DNA of 64,000 nucleotides from Serratia odorifera (GTDB taxonomy: Bacteria; Pseudomonadota; Gammaproteobacteria; Enterobacterales; Enterobacteriaceae): positions 2,418,001-2,482,000 of the forward strand of contig NZ_LR134117.1 in assembly GCF_900635445.1 (NCBI RefSeq), written 5' to 3'. A program made the position numbers and the translations under genes. The notes beneath the pieces were generated by a model. It was given only the letters and a program-made list of their open reading frames with translations. It did not search any database and had not been told where the DNA came from. Positions within the stretch are counted from its first letter, which is position 1. The number at the start of each line of letters is the position of its first letter. Shown piece by piece: positions 1-9,885 of this stretch.

Positions 1-117
1 TCACAATTTTGAAATCGGAACAGTGATGTTAACCGCACGGATTCGACTCAGTGAAAGCGCTGCCAATGATAAGATATAGCCAATCATTACAAAAGACAGC
101 AGCATACTCATCGTCAT
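1..117 (-). CDS. possible 38-aa membrane microprotein
   Basis: An ATG-to-TGA frame of 38 codons starts 17 nt from the divergent yadG start. It is rich in hydrophobic residues at positions 4-22, enough for one membrane helix, followed by a basic SLSRIR turn. A purine-rich AGAGAG lies about 8 nt before the ATG. I do not recognise a family. In E. coli the divergent neighbour of yadG is the carbonic anhydrase gene can, so this could be a small extra gene or a chance frame in the promoter region. The 17-nt gap between the two starts argues against both being strongly expressed. Confidence 0.25.
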   Translation of the reverse strand: MTMSMLLSFVMIGYILSLAALSLSRIRAVNITVPISKL

Positions 118-134
118 AAGGTACTCTCTAATTT

Positions 135-1058
135 ATGAATTATGCACTGGAATTAGCGCAGTTGACCAAGACTTACGCCGGTGGCGTCAAGGCATTGCGC
201 GGTATCGATCTCAACGTCGAGGCAGGGGACTTTTATGCCTTGCTGGGGCCTAACGGCGCAGGTAAATCCACCACTATCGGCATTATCAGTTCGCTGGTGA
301 ACAAGTCTACCGGCACGGTGCGGGTGTTCGGTTACGACATCGACAAGGATATCGTCAACGCGAAGCGCCAACTGGGGCTGGTGCCGCAGGAGTTCAACTT
401 CAACCCGTTTGAAACCGTGATGCAGATTGTGGTCAATCAGGCCGGCTACTATGGCGTTACGCGCCGTGAAGCGCTGGAGCGGGCGGAAAAATACCTGTCG
501 CAGCTCGATCTGTGGGGCAAGCGCAATGAGCGGGCGCGCATGCTGTCCGGCGGCATGAAACGCCGTTTGATGATTGCCCGTGCGCTGATGCATCAGCCGA
601 AATTGCTGATCCTCGATGAACCGACCGCCGGGGTGGATATTGAACTGCGCCGTTCGATGTGGGGTTTTCTAAAAGAACTCAACGCGCAGGGCACCACCAT
701 TATCCTGACCACGCACTACCTGGAAGAAGCCGAAATGCTGTGCCGCAACATCGGCATCATTCAAAACGGCGAGCTGGTGGAAAACACCTCGATGAAAGGC
801 CTGCTGGCGAAGCTGAAATCTGAAACCTTCATCCTCGATCTGGCGGCGAAAAGCCCGCTGCCAACGCTGGATGGTTATATCAGCCGACTGGTGGACACCT
901 CGACGCTGGAGGTGGAGGTGATGCGCGAACAGGGCCTGAACGGCCTGTTTACCCAGCTGAGCGCGCAGGGCGTGCAGGTGCTGAGCATGCGTAACAAGGC
1001 CAATCGCCTGGAAGAGCTGTTTGTCACCCTGGTTAACGGTAATGGAGAAAAAGCATGA
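135..1058 (+). CDS. yadG: ABC exporter ATP-binding protein YadG
   Basis: Nucleotide-binding subunit of a two-gene ABC-2 type exporter; the substrate is not established. The 307-aa product has Walker A GPNGAGKST at about residues 38-46, the signature LSGGM near 138, Walker B LLILDEPTAG near 156-165 and the switch histidine in LTTHYLEEAE near 195. Beyond about residue 220 is a C-terminal extension typical of drug/polysaccharide exporter ATPases. Residue for residue it is very close to E. coli YadG. Its stop overlaps the yadH start (ATGA), so the two are translationally coupled and should form one inner-membrane complex. Confidence 0.96.
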   Translation: MNYALELAQLTKTYAGGVKALRGIDLNVEAGDFYALLGPNGAGKSTTIGIISSLVNKSTGTVRVFGYDIDKDIVNAKRQLGLVPQEFNFNPFETVMQIVVNQAGYYGVTRREALERAEKYLSQLDLWGKRNERARMLSGGMKRRLMIARALMHQPKLLILDEPTAGVDIELRRSMWGFLKELNAQGTTIILTTHYLEEAEMLCRNIGIIQNGELVENTSMKGLLAKLKSETFILDLAAKSPLPTLDGYISRLVDTSTLEVEVMREQGLNGLFTQLSAQGVQVLSMRNKANRLEELFVTLVNGNGEKA

Positions 1059-1825
1059 CACGTTTGTATTGGGTGGCATTGCAAAGCATTTGGGCCAAAG
1101 AAATCAACCGGTTTGCGCGTATCTGGATCCAGACGCTGGTACCACCGGTGATCACCATGACGCTGTATTTTATTATCTTCGGTAATCTGATTGGTTCGCA
1201 AATCGGCAATATGCATGGTTTCACCTACATGCAGTTTATCGTTCCCGGCCTGATCATGATGGCGGTTATCACCAACTCCTACGCCAATGTGGCCGCTTCG
1301 TTCTTCAGCGCCAAGTTCCAGCGTAATATCGAGGAGTTGCTGGTAGCGCCGGTGCCGACCCACGTAGTGATCGCCGGCTATGTCGGCGGCGGCGTGGCGC
1401 GCGGGATTTGCGTCGGCATACTGGTAACGGCGATTTCGCTGTTCTTTGTACCGCTGCAGATCCATGCCTGGTGGGCGATTGCCGTCACGCTGTTGCTGAC
1501 CGCGATCCTGTTCTCGCTGGGCGGTTTGCTCAATGCGGTGTTCGCCAATACCTTTGACGATATCAGCCTGATCCCGACGTTTGTCCTGACGCCGCTGACC
1601 TACCTGGGCGGGGTGTTTTATTCGCTGTCGCTATTGCCGCCGTTCTGGCAGGCGGTGTCGAAGCTGAACCCGATCGTCTACATGATCAGCGGCTTCCGCT
1701 ACGGTTTCCTTGGCATCAGCGATGTGCCGCTGGCGTTTACCATGGCGGTGCTGGTGGCATTTATCGTGGTGTTCTACCTGCTGGCGTGGTATCTGATTGA
1801 ACGCGGCCGCGGTCTGCGTAGCTGA
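1055..1825 (+). CDS. yadH: ABC-2 type permease YadH
   Basis: Inner-membrane permease partner of YadG. The 256-aa protein has about six hydrophobic segments, starting near residue 28, and the conserved ABC-2 block around LTPLTYLGGVFY and KLNPIVYMISGFRYG. Length and sequence match E. coli YadH. It starts by a 4-nt ATGA overlap with yadG, so expression is coupled. No frameshift is seen. Confidence 0.96.
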   Translation: MTRLYWVALQSIWAKEINRFARIWIQTLVPPVITMTLYFIIFGNLIGSQIGNMHGFTYMQFIVPGLIMMAVITNSYANVAASFFSAKFQRNIEELLVAPVPTHVVIAGYVGGGVARGICVGILVTAISLFFVPLQIHAWWAIAVTLLLTAILFSLGGLLNAVFANTFDDISLIPTFVLTPLTYLGGVFYSLSLLPPFWQAVSKLNPIVYMISGFRYGFLGISDVPLAFTMAVLVAFIVVFYLLAWYLIERGRGLRS

Positions 1826-1982
1826 TAACCGTTTCCCCGCGTCGATCCGGCGCGGGGTACATTATTGATGTACCCCAATGATTCGACGTTAACTGCTTGC
1901 TTCCCCTTGATCGAATCGTGCTAAGCTTAGGCTCCATTTTTCCTCCATTTTGTTATTACGCACTCGTAAGCAGAACACACTC

Positions 1983-3264
1983 ATGCGCCTTCAAATCAAG
2001 ATAGCGGCGGGTCTGGCCGGCATTTTCATGTCGATGCTGGCACCGGCGGCAGTTGCCAACCTGTTGTCGCAAGACGGCGTGGTCAAACCGGCCTATATGG
2101 AAGTCAAACGTGACAGCGAAGTCTATTCACTGATAGGCGAACAGGTTATTCCGGCAGGGGAAGTGAAGGAAGGGCAACTGATCCAGGTATTTCCGGCCGA
2201 CGCGGAATACTATGAACTGAAATTTGGTCACGGCATTGGCTTTATCGATAAGGACGACGTGGCGAGTCTTGGCAAGGCGCGTAAGGTAAAAGACGATTTG
2301 GGCGAGCTGAACAAGCCGCTGAGCAATCAAAACCTGATTACCCAAAAAGCCATCAATATTTATACCGATGCCGACAACAAGAGCGAGATTTTCGGCATTC
2401 TGGAAGAGAACCTGCGCTATCCGATCATCGGCAAGCTGAAAGACCGGCTGAACAATACCTGGTATGAGATTAATGTCGGCGAACGCCTGGGATTTGTCAG
2501 CGAGCTGGACTGCGAGATCGATAACGGTATCCCGGTGCTGACCTACCATCATTTGCTGAAAAACGACGAGAACAAACGCTTCCGCCATACCTCGACCACC
2601 ACTTCGGACGTGGCGTTCAGCAACCAGATGACCTATCTGAAGCAGGCGGGTTATGACACCCTTTCGCTCTACCAGTTGGAAGCCTATCTGAAGAATCGCA
2701 TCAATCTGCCGGGCAAGGCGGTGGTGCTGACGTTTGACGACGGGCTGAAGTCGGTTTATCGCTATGCCTATCCGGTGCTTAAACAGTATGGTTTCCGCGC
2801 GACGGCGTTTATTATCTCGTCACGCATCAAGCGCCAACCGCAGAAGTGGAATCCGGACTCGCTGCAGTTTATGAGCGTTTCCGAACTGAAGGAAATACAG
2901 GACGTGTTCGACATTCAATCGCACACCCACTTCCTGCACCGGCGTCGACGGCTATCGTAAACCGATATTGCTCAGTCGCTCGCTGCACAATATCGAGTTC
3001 GATTTTGAACGCTCACGCCGCGCGCTGTCGCAGTTTAATCCGCACGTGCTGTATCTGTCCTACCCGTTTGGCGGCTATAACCAGCGAGCCATTCAGGCGG
3101 CGCAGGACGCCGGTTTTCGTATGGCGGTGACCACCGTGCAGGGCAAGGTCAAACCCGGTGACAATCCGTATACCTTGAAGCGGCTGTATATTCTACGTAC
3201 CGATTCGATCCAGACCATGGCGGACCGCATTGCCAACAAGCCGGGAACGGTGGTGGTGCAGTAA
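1983..3264 (+). CDS. yadE: polysaccharide deacetylase family protein YadE (one frameshift)
   Basis: Predicted secreted NodB-type carbohydrate de-N-acetylase; the substrate is unknown. From the ATG at 1983 a signal peptide of about 25 residues ends at APAAVA. A longer start at TTG 1950 is open but would put charged residues before the signal peptide. The catalytic domain begins near residue 230 with the metal-binding TFDDG motif and continues with the SHTHFLH histidine motif. The frame breaks at about 2941, where one extra G turns HRVDG into HRRRR; removing it joins the two frames into 426 codons ending at 3264. The shift is probably a sequence error. It lies between yadH and panD as in E. coli. 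Confidence 0.85.
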
Positions 3265-3300
3265 GGGGATAGCGGGCGCCGACGGGCGCCCGTTGGAGCA

Positions 3301-3681
3301 TCAGGCGACCTGAACCGGCACCGCTTTCGCTTTGCGCTGCAGCTGGTTATCACCTTCGAAGTAGGCGACCTTCGGATGGTGCTGGCGTGCGTCGGCGTCG
3401 CTCATCTGAACGTAAGAACAAATGATCAGCTTATCGCCAACGCAGGCGCAACGCGCTGCCGCGCCGTTGACCGAAATAATGCGCGATCCGCGCTCGGCGG
3501 CAATCGCATAGGTGGAAAAACGTTGTCCGTTATCAACGTTGTAGATATCGATCGCTTCGTATTCCAGAATGCCGGCCGCCTCCAGGAAATCCTGGTCGAT
3601 GGCGCAGGAGCCTTCGTAGTGCAAGTCGGCCTGAGTCACTTTCACCCGATGCAGCTTGCCTTGCAGCATAGTACGTATCAT
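3301..3681 (-). CDS. panD: aspartate 1-decarboxylase
   Basis: Pyruvoyl enzyme that makes beta-alanine from L-aspartate for pantothenate synthesis in the cytoplasm. The 126-aa proenzyme has the self-cleavage site Gly24-Ser25 in YEGSCAID; Ser25 becomes the pyruvoyl group. Catalytic neighbours Tyr58 and the GDKLII stretch are present, and the length is standard. It is transcribed after panB and panC on the minus strand with a 129-nt gap to panC, where E. coli carries other genes. It faces yadE tail to tail with a 36-nt gap. Confidence 0.97.
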   Translation of the reverse strand: MIRTMLQGKLHRVKVTQADLHYEGSCAIDQDFLEAAGILEYEAIDIYNVDNGQRFSTYAIAAERGSRIISVNGAAARCACVGDKLIICSYVQMSDADARQHHPKVAYFEGDNQLQRKAKAVPVQVA

Positions 3682-3810
3682 AGCTTTACCTAACTGAATA
3701 TCGGCCTTTGCAGGCGCTGGGTTGAATATTGATCACCGGTATCGTCACCGATATCCCGCAGGTTGTCTACTTTCCAGCACGGGAATCGATGACGACTGTA
3801 CAAAAAACAA

Positions 3811-4665
3811 CTACTGCGTCAGATCCACCTGCTGGTTGTCAATCAGCCGCGCCTTGCCCAGCCAGGCGGCCATCAGCACTACCGCGCGCCGGCTGTCGAC
3901 GCTCAGCGGTTGCAGGCTGTCGGCGTCGCGAATGAACAGTTCGTCCGGCGTAAAGCCGGCGGCGCGTAGCTGGTCGGCGGCCTGCGCCAGCAGATCGTCG
4001 ACCTGACGTTCACCATTGCCCAGTCGCTCGGCCAGCGCGTTCATGATCTTGCTGAGCTGTGGCGCCAGCTTGCGCTGTTCCGCGCTCAGGTAGCCGTTAC
4101 GCGAACTGAGTGCCAGCCCGTCCTTGGCGCGCACGGTTGGCACGCCGATGATATCGATGTCGTAGCCCATATCGGCGACCATCTTGCGGATCAGCGCCAA
4201 CTGCTGATAGTCCTTTTCGCCGAAGCAGGCCAAATCCGGCTGCACCAGATTGAACAGTTTGCTGACGATGGTCGACACGCCACGAAAATGACCCGGACGG
4301 CTGGCGCCCTCCAGCATGGTGGAGATGCCCGGCACGTCAACGTAGGTCTGTTGCTCCAGCCCTTGCGGATACACTTCGACCGGTGCCGGAGAGAACACCA
4401 GATCGACATTGCGGCGGTTGAGCTTTTCGCAGTCCTCTTGCAGGGTGCGCGGGTAACGCGTCAGATCTTCAGGGCGATCGAACTGCATGGGGTTGACGAA
4501 GATGCTAACCACCACCACGTCACCGCGGGCGCGCGCTTCGTCGACCAGCGTCATGTGACCTTCGTGCAAGTTGCCCATGGTTGGCACCAGCGCGATGCGT
4601 TTGCCTTCCTGGCGCCAGCGGCGAATGTGCTGGCGCAACACTGGCAGGGTTTGAATAATCAGCAT
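3811..4665 (-). CDS. panC: pantothenate synthetase (pantoate--beta-alanine ligase)
   Basis: Condenses pantoate and beta-alanine with ATP to give pantothenate. The 284-aa product carries the nucleotidyltransferase HxGH motif within PTMGNLHEGHMTL near residue 30 and the KMSKS-like LSSRN loop near residue 185. Length is as in E. coli (283 aa). It lies 21 nt downstream of panB on the same strand, so panB-panC is an operon that probably extends to panD. Confidence 0.97.
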   Translation of the reverse strand: MLIIQTLPVLRQHIRRWRQEGKRIALVPTMGNLHEGHMTLVDEARARGDVVVVSIFVNPMQFDRPEDLTRYPRTLQEDCEKLNRRNVDLVFSPAPVEVYPQGLEQQTYVDVPGISTMLEGASRPGHFRGVSTIVSKLFNLVQPDLACFGEKDYQQLALIRKMVADMGYDIDIIGVPTVRAKDGLALSSRNGYLSAEQRKLAPQLSKIMNALAERLGNGERQVDDLLAQAADQLRAAGFTPDELFIRDADSLQPLSVDSRRAVVLMAAWLGKARLIDNQQVDLTQ

Positions 4666-4686
4666 AATGGCTCCCGAGGCGCTGTG

Positions 4687-5481
4687 TTAGTTGAAAGAGT
4701 GCTCTGCCGCAGGGTAGATACCCTGTTCGACTTCCTGAATATAGTGTTGCACCGCGCTGCGTAAGTCGCCGCTTTGCGCCAGGAAATTCTTGGCAAATTT
4801 CGGCGTATGCCCGCCGGTAATGCCAAAGGCGTCGTGCATCACCAGAATCTGGCCGTCGGTACCGTTGCCCGCGCCGATGCCGATCACCGGAATGCTCAGC
4901 GCTTCAGTGATGTTGCGCGCCAGTTCGGTTGGCACGCATTCCAGCACCAGCAGCTGAATGCCGGCAAACTCAAGGTTTTTCGCGTCTTCCATCAACTGTT
5001 TGGCGGCCAGTTCGTCACGCCCCTGCACCTTGTAGCCGCCGAACAGATTAACCGACTGCGGCGTCAGTCCCAGGTGGCCGCACACCGGCACCGCGCGCTC
5101 CGTCAGCATTTTCACCGTCTCGCACAGCCAGCTGCCGCCTTCGATTTTCACCATATTGGCGCCGGCGCGCATCACTTCAGCGGCGTTGGCAAAGGTTTGC
5201 TCTGGTGTGGCGTAAGCCATGAACGGCAGATCGGCCAACAGCAGACATGCCGGCGCGCCGCGGCGCACCGCGCGGGTGTGATAGGCGATGTCGGCCACGG
5301 TAACCGGCAGTGTAGAATCATGTCCTTGCAGCGTCATACCCAACGAGTCGCCGACCAGCATCAGTTTGATGCCTTGCTCTTCAAACAGCTTGGCAAAACT
5401 GGCATCGTAGGCGGTCAGCGTCGCAAATTTGCGCTGTTCCTGTTTCCATTGGCGCAAATGGGTCACGGTGGTGGGTTTCAT
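4687..5481 (-). CDS. panB: 3-methyl-2-oxobutanoate hydroxymethyltransferase
   Basis: First committed step of pantothenate synthesis: transfers a hydroxymethyl group from methylene-THF to 2-oxoisovalerate. The 264-aa product has the family blocks GDSLGM, LPFMAY, VKIEGG and IGIGAG expected for the Mg-binding decamer. I start it at the ATG at 5481 because a GGAG lies 7 nt ahead; an in-frame GTG directly before it is less well placed. It heads the panBC(D) operon, back to back with qseB. Confidence 0.97.
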   Translation of the reverse strand: MKPTTVTHLRQWKQEQRKFATLTAYDASFAKLFEEQGIKLMLVGDSLGMTLQGHDSTLPVTVADIAYHTRAVRRGAPACLLLADLPFMAYATPEQTFANAAEVMRAGANMVKIEGGSWLCETVKMLTERAVPVCGHLGLTPQSVNLFGGYKVQGRDELAAKQLMEDAKNLEFAGIQLLVLECVPTELARNITEALSIPVIGIGAGNGTDGQILVMHDAFGITGGHTPKFAKNFLAQSGDLRSAVQHYIQEVEQGIYPAAEHSFN

Positions 5482-5588
5482 CACGGGTCTCCTGAATAGC
5501 GCCGGGCGTTCTGTGTCGGCGCTGGCTGCAAAAAAGTGCAGTCATTCTACTGTAACCCAACGGGGGTGGGTAGCGACGATAGCGGTGG

Positions 5589-5604
5589 TTAAGATGTTCT
5601 TAAG
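5589..5604 (+). promoter_or_regulatory. candidate QseB/PmrA-type direct-repeat operator
   Basis: Two TTAAG half-sites at 5589-5593 and 5600-5604 are spaced 11 bp start to start, the one-turn phasing that OmpR/PmrA-type regulators use. They lie about 40 nt before qseB, which suggests autoregulation of the two-component operon. Binding is inferred, not shown. Confidence 0.45.
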
Positions 5605-5645
5605 AACCTTGTGATGTAATCGACCAAAACCAGAAAAGGACGCAC

Positions 5646-6308
5646 ATGAGAATTCTGTTGATTGAAGACGATAAGATTATTGGCGACGGCATCAACGTTG
5701 GGTTGACCAAACTGGGCTTCAATCTGGATTGGTTCACCGACGGCGTTATCGGTCGGCAGGCGTTGACCAGCGCCCCCTACGACGCGGTGATCCTTGACCT
5801 CAGTCTGCCGGGCATCGATGGGCTCGATCTGCTGCGTGAGTGGCGCGAGGCCGGGCACGACGTGCCGGTGCTGATCCTGACCGCGCGCGATGCGCTGGAA
5901 CAGCGGGTCAGCGGCTTGCAGAACGGCGCCGACGATTATCTGTGCAAGCCGTTTGCGCTGGCGGAAGTGGCCGCGCGGCTGCAGGCGCTGATCCGGCGCC
6001 GTCACGGCCAGCTGACGCCACAACTGGTGCACGGCAAACTGGTGTTTGATACCGCCGCACGTAGCGTCTGCCTGAACGGTGAGCCGGTGATCCTCACGCC
6101 GCGCGAACTGGCGGTGCTCGAACTGCTGCTTAACAACAAGGGGCGGGTGCTGGCACGGCCATTGATTCAGGAAAAATTGTACAACTGGGATGACGAAGTC
6201 AGCAGCAACGCGGTCGAAGTGCATATCCATCATCTGCGCCGCAAGTTGGGCAATGGCGTGATCCGCACCGTGCATGGCGTGGGATATACGCTGGGAGACG
6301 CCGAGTGA
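5646..6308 (+). CDS. qseB: response regulator, QseB type
   Basis: OmpR-family DNA-binding response regulator of 220 aa. The receiver domain has the acidic pair EDD (7-9), the phospho-acceptor Asp51 in AVILDLSLPG, the conserved Thr in LTARD and Lys in CKPF near 103. The C-terminal winged helix ends with VHIHHLRRKLG and HGVGYTLG. It is closest by eye to QseB of E. coli, with PmrA and other paralogues as alternatives. Its stop overlaps the GTG start of the sensor kinase. The TTAAG repeats upstream suggest autoregulation. In E. coli qseBC is not located beside panB, so this is a local insertion. Confidence 0.85.
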   Translation: MRILLIEDDKIIGDGINVGLTKLGFNLDWFTDGVIGRQALTSAPYDAVILDLSLPGIDGLDLLREWREAGHDVPVLILTARDALEQRVSGLQNGADDYLCKPFALAEVAARLQALIRRRHGQLTPQLVHGKLVFDTAARSVCLNGEPVILTPRELAVLELLLNNKGRVLARPLIQEKLYNWDDEVSSNAVEVHIHHLRRKLGNGVIRTVHGVGYTLGDAE

Positions 6309-7668
6309 AGCGTCTGAGCCTGCGGTTACGCCTGATAATCATCTTCAGCCTGCTGGCGTTACTGACCTGGTGCATCGCCAGCGCGGTGGCGTGGAATATC
6401 ACGCGCCATAACATCGACCAACTGTTCGACACCCAGCAAATGCTGTTCGCCAAGCGGCTGGCGACGGCCAATCTGGGGCGATCTGTCAACGCAGCAGGCG
6501 GCGCGCAGCCTGCCGGCGACCAAAAAACTGGTCAACCACGGCAAACGCGGTGAGCAGGAGGACGATGCGCTGGCATTTGCCATTTTCGACAGTGACGGCC
6601 AGATGCTGCTCAAACGATGGCGAAAACGGCGCCGATATGACGTTTGACGGCAAACGCCAGGGGTTTGTCAATGGTCGGCTGAAGGACGATGACGACCTGT
6701 GGCGACTGGTATGGCTGACCAGCCCCGATAGCCAGCATCGCATTGTGGTCGGGCAGGAACTGGATTACCGGCAGGATATGGCGCTGTCGCTGGTGACCGG
6801 GCAACTGACGCCGTGGCTGGTAACGCTGCCGCTTTTGATGCTGCTGGATGGCGCTGATGGTCGGCCGCGAACTGCGGCCGTTGCGCACGGTCGCCGCCGG
6901 TTTACGCCAGCGCGCGCCGGACGATGCCACGCCGATCGCAGCGCAGCGGGGTGCCGACCGAAGTGCGTCCGTTGGTGGATGCGCTGAACGCGTTGTTTGC
7001 ACGGATCAATACCATGCTGCTGCGCGAACGGCGTTTTACCTCCGACGCGGCGCACGAGCTGCGCAGCCCGCTGGCGGCACTGCGGGTGCAAACCGAGGTG
7101 GTGCAGTTGGCCGGCGACGATGTCGCGATGCGTGAACGGGCGGTGGAAAACCTGTCCGTCAGTATCGATCGCGCTACGCGGCTGGTGGATCAGTTGCTGA
7201 CCCTCTCGCGGTTGGACGCGCTGCCCAACCTGGACGGGCAAGCGCCGGTGGACTGGGGGCAACTGGTGCCGGCGACGCTGGCAGAGCAGGAACATCATGC
7301 CCACCAGGCGGGCGTAACGCTGCGCTATCAGCCACAGGGCGCGCCGTCGCCACGTTCAGGCGATGGGCTGCTGCTGTCGCTGCTGGTGAGAAACTTGCTG
7401 GACAATGCGGTGCGCTACACGCCGACGGGGAGCGCCGTTACGGTGACATTGAACGCCGCTGAACTGCGGGTTGAGGACGAGGGGCCTGGCGTTACGACGC
7501 AGCACCTGGCTCGGCTGGGTGAGCGCTTTTACCGACCGCCAGGGCAGGAACAGACCGGCAGCGGATTGGGGGTTTCCATCGTGCAGCGCATCGCCGATCT
7601 GCATGGTTTGCGGGTCAGTTTCGCCAATCGGCGCGAAGGGGGGATTTGTCGCCAGGGTGCTGTTCTAG
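6305..7668 (+). CDS. qseC: sensor histidine kinase, QseC type (five frameshifts)
   Basis: Membrane sensor kinase partner of the preceding regulator. Repaired, it is about 452 aa: an N-terminal helix at 8-30, a periplasmic sensor domain, a second helix near 160-180, HAMP, the H box FTSDAAHELRSPL, the N box NLLDNAVRYTP and the G box GSGLGVSIVQR. The start is GTG overlapping the qseB stop. Five single-base insertions break the frame, at about 6478, 6613, 6847, 6950 and 7644; deleting one base at each gives a continuous kinase ending at the TAG at 7666. Every segment keeps strong family similarity, so sequence error is likelier than a decayed gene. Confidence 0.8.
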
Positions 7669-7701
7669 CGTGAGCTGCCAGGACGCATCGTGTCTGCGGC
7701 G

Positions 7702-8206
7702 TCAGGCGGAATGCCACAGCCTCATACCGTTCATCGGCACGCGCTTCAGGCAGTCGGCCAGCGCTTCGCCGTCGGGCAGAATCAGATCCGGGGCGATTTT
7801 CCGCCAGCGGATACAACATGAACTCACGCTCTTTCAGGCCGTAATGCGGCACCGTCAGGCGGTCGGTGTTGATGACCCGATCGCCATACAGCAGCATGTC
7901 GAGATCGAGCGTGCGCGGCCCCCAGCGTTCGTCCTTGCGGACGCGTCCCTGATTGCGTTCAATCGCCTGAGTGTGATCGAGCAACTGTTCGGCGGGCAGT
8001 CGGGTGTCAACCGCCACCACCGCATTGAGGAAGTCCGGCTGGTTCTGCGGCCCCAGCGGTTTGGTACGGTAAAACGAGGAGCAGGCGATCAACTGGGTGC
8101 GAGGTATATGCGCCAACGCCTCCAGGGCCGTGTTCACCTGTTGCAGCGGCTGCGCCAGGTTGCTGCCCAGCGCGATGTAAACTCTGAAGAATTCAGGCTG
8201 CGTCAT
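7702..8206 (-). CDS. folK: HPPK, folate synthesis (one frameshift)
   Basis: 6-hydroxymethyl-7,8-dihydropterin pyrophosphokinase: transfers pyrophosphate from ATP to the pterin before DHPS. The N-terminal ALGSNL block, the RWGPRTLDLDMLLYG signature (Mg and ATP contacts) and VPHYGLKEREF are intact. One extra base near 7800 (an additional A in minus-strand GAAATC) shifts the last 33 codons; removing it gives 167 aa ending at the TGA at 7702-7704 with MNGMRLWH. It lies downstream of pcnB as in E. coli but with a 100-nt gap that holds a repeat-like sequence. Confidence 0.88.
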
Positions 8207-8221
8207 CAGCGTTACCAGGCA

Positions 8222-8290
8222 AAACCCCGGCCGCCTGGTTCACCAGGTGCCCGGGAAGCGCCAATGTCGACGCAGCGTGAAGTATGACGA
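8222..8290 (-). repeat. partial Serratia/Yersinia-type palindromic repeat
   Basis: On the minus strand this pcnB-folK spacer opens with CATACTTCACGCTGCGTCGAC and contains a CCTGGT/ACCAGG hairpin. The opening resembles the ends of the longer elements at 9886 and 55316, so it may be a short or degraded member of the same family. Boundaries are approximate. Confidence 0.4.
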
Positions 8291-8306
8291 GTAACAACGC
8301 AGATCA

Positions 8307-9844
8307 TTATGCTCCTTCTTTGCGTGGCGCTCTGCGGCGCGGTCGGCGCTGACGCGAGCGTCGCGGTGCCGGATCTTCGCCCAGCGTGCTCAACATGGTT
8401 TTCTGGCGTGCCGGGGTGGCATCCTGGAATTCGTCCCACCATTCGGCCAGGCGCAGCATTTCCGGATTGTTTTCCACCTGGGCGCGCAACGCCAGCAGAT
8501 CGTAGGCGGCACGGAACTTGGGATGCTCCATCAGCTTGTGTGCCCGTTTGCCCTGACGGCGCGATAGGCGCAGCTGCAGCTGCCAGATATCACGTACCAG
8601 CGTGGTGATCCGTTTTGGGATCGCCAGTGAACGACACTGTTCGTCCAGCACGTCATTCATCGCCAGCGCAAAGGCATCGTAATACGCCAGACCGCTTTCC
8701 TGTGCCAGCTTTTGCGCATGTTCCAGCAACGGATACCAAAGCATAGCAGCAAACAGGAACGCCGGGTTGACGCGCATATCATTCTGCAAACGGTGATCGG
8801 TGTTTTTCAGCACCTGTACCAGCATGCGCTCCATTGGCGTGTCATGGTTTGGCGTAAAGTTGCGGGCGATCAGCGGGAACAGCGGCTGGAACAGCTGGTA
8901 TTCGCACAGCTTCAGATAGGTCGGGAAACCGTAGCCGGATTGCAGCAGCTTGGAGGGATTCCTCAAACAGCCGGGCCGGTGGGATTTCATGCAGCAGCGA
9001 TGCCAGGCGCGGAATCGGCTCGGCCGTTTCGTTGCTGATGGTCATATCCAGTTTGGCGGCGAAACGCACCGCGCGTAGCATGCGCACCGGATCTTCGCGG
9101 TAGCGGGTTTCCGGATCGCCAATCAGGCGAATCACGCCTTGTTGCAGATCGCGCATGCCGCCAACGTAATCACGCAGGGTGAAGTCCGCCACGCCGTAAT
9201 ACAGGCTGTTGATGGTAAAGTCACGACGCTGGGCATCTTCTTCGATCGAACCGAAAATGTTGTCGCGCAGCAGCATGCCGTTTTGTGCCTGCTGGGAGGA
9301 GTTCTTGTCGTGCTCCGGGTTGGGCTCATGATGGCCGCGGAAGGTGGCGACTTCGATGATTTCCGGCCCGAACATCACGTGCGCCAGACGGAAACGGCGC
9401 CCTACCAAGCGACAGTTGCGGAACAGCTTGCGTACCTGTTCCGGCGTGGCGCTGGTGGTGATGTCAAAATCCTTCGGCTTTTTGCCGAGCAGCAAATCAC
9501 GCACGCCGCCGCCGACCAGATAGGCTTCATAGCCGGATTTGTTCAGGCGGTAGAGCACCTTCAGCGCGTTTTCGCTGATGTCCTTGCGCGAAATGGAATG
9601 CTGTTCGCGTGGGATCACGGTCATTGGGCGCGTTCCCTCGCTGGCGGGCACGGGTGGACGTTTGCGCGCCGGGCGACGGGCAGGCTGATCTCTGCCGCCG
9701 TCGGCCTGTGGCGCTGGGGGATGGGGTTGCCACAACGCTTTCTTCGCGAACTACGTTTTTATCGTTGGCCGGCGTTGTTTCGCGGGCCACCTTGTCATCG
9801 CGGATTAGTACCTTACGGCAGAAATTGGCTACTCGGGTAAAAAT
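8307..9844 (-). CDS. pcnB: poly(A) polymerase I, AUU start (two frameshifts)
   Basis: Adds 3' poly(A) tails that promote RNA decay and control plasmid copy number. The nucleotidyltransferase core is clear: LVGGGVRDLLLGKKPKDFD with catalytic aspartates, then RRFRLAHV and RRDFTINSLYY. The C-terminus is basic and arginine-rich. The frame aligning with E. coli begins FTRVANFCRKVL, and the codon before it is ATT at 9842-9844, preceded by GAGGTG with 4 nt spacing; E. coli pcnB also uses AUU. Two extra bases, near 9724 and 8953, interrupt the frame; repaired it is about 511 aa, longer than E. coli because of a Pro/Arg-rich linker at about residues 30-75. Confidence 0.88.
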
Positions 9845-9885
9845 GGTACACCTCGATAGTGACTGATAAAAATGGAGCTGCCCTG

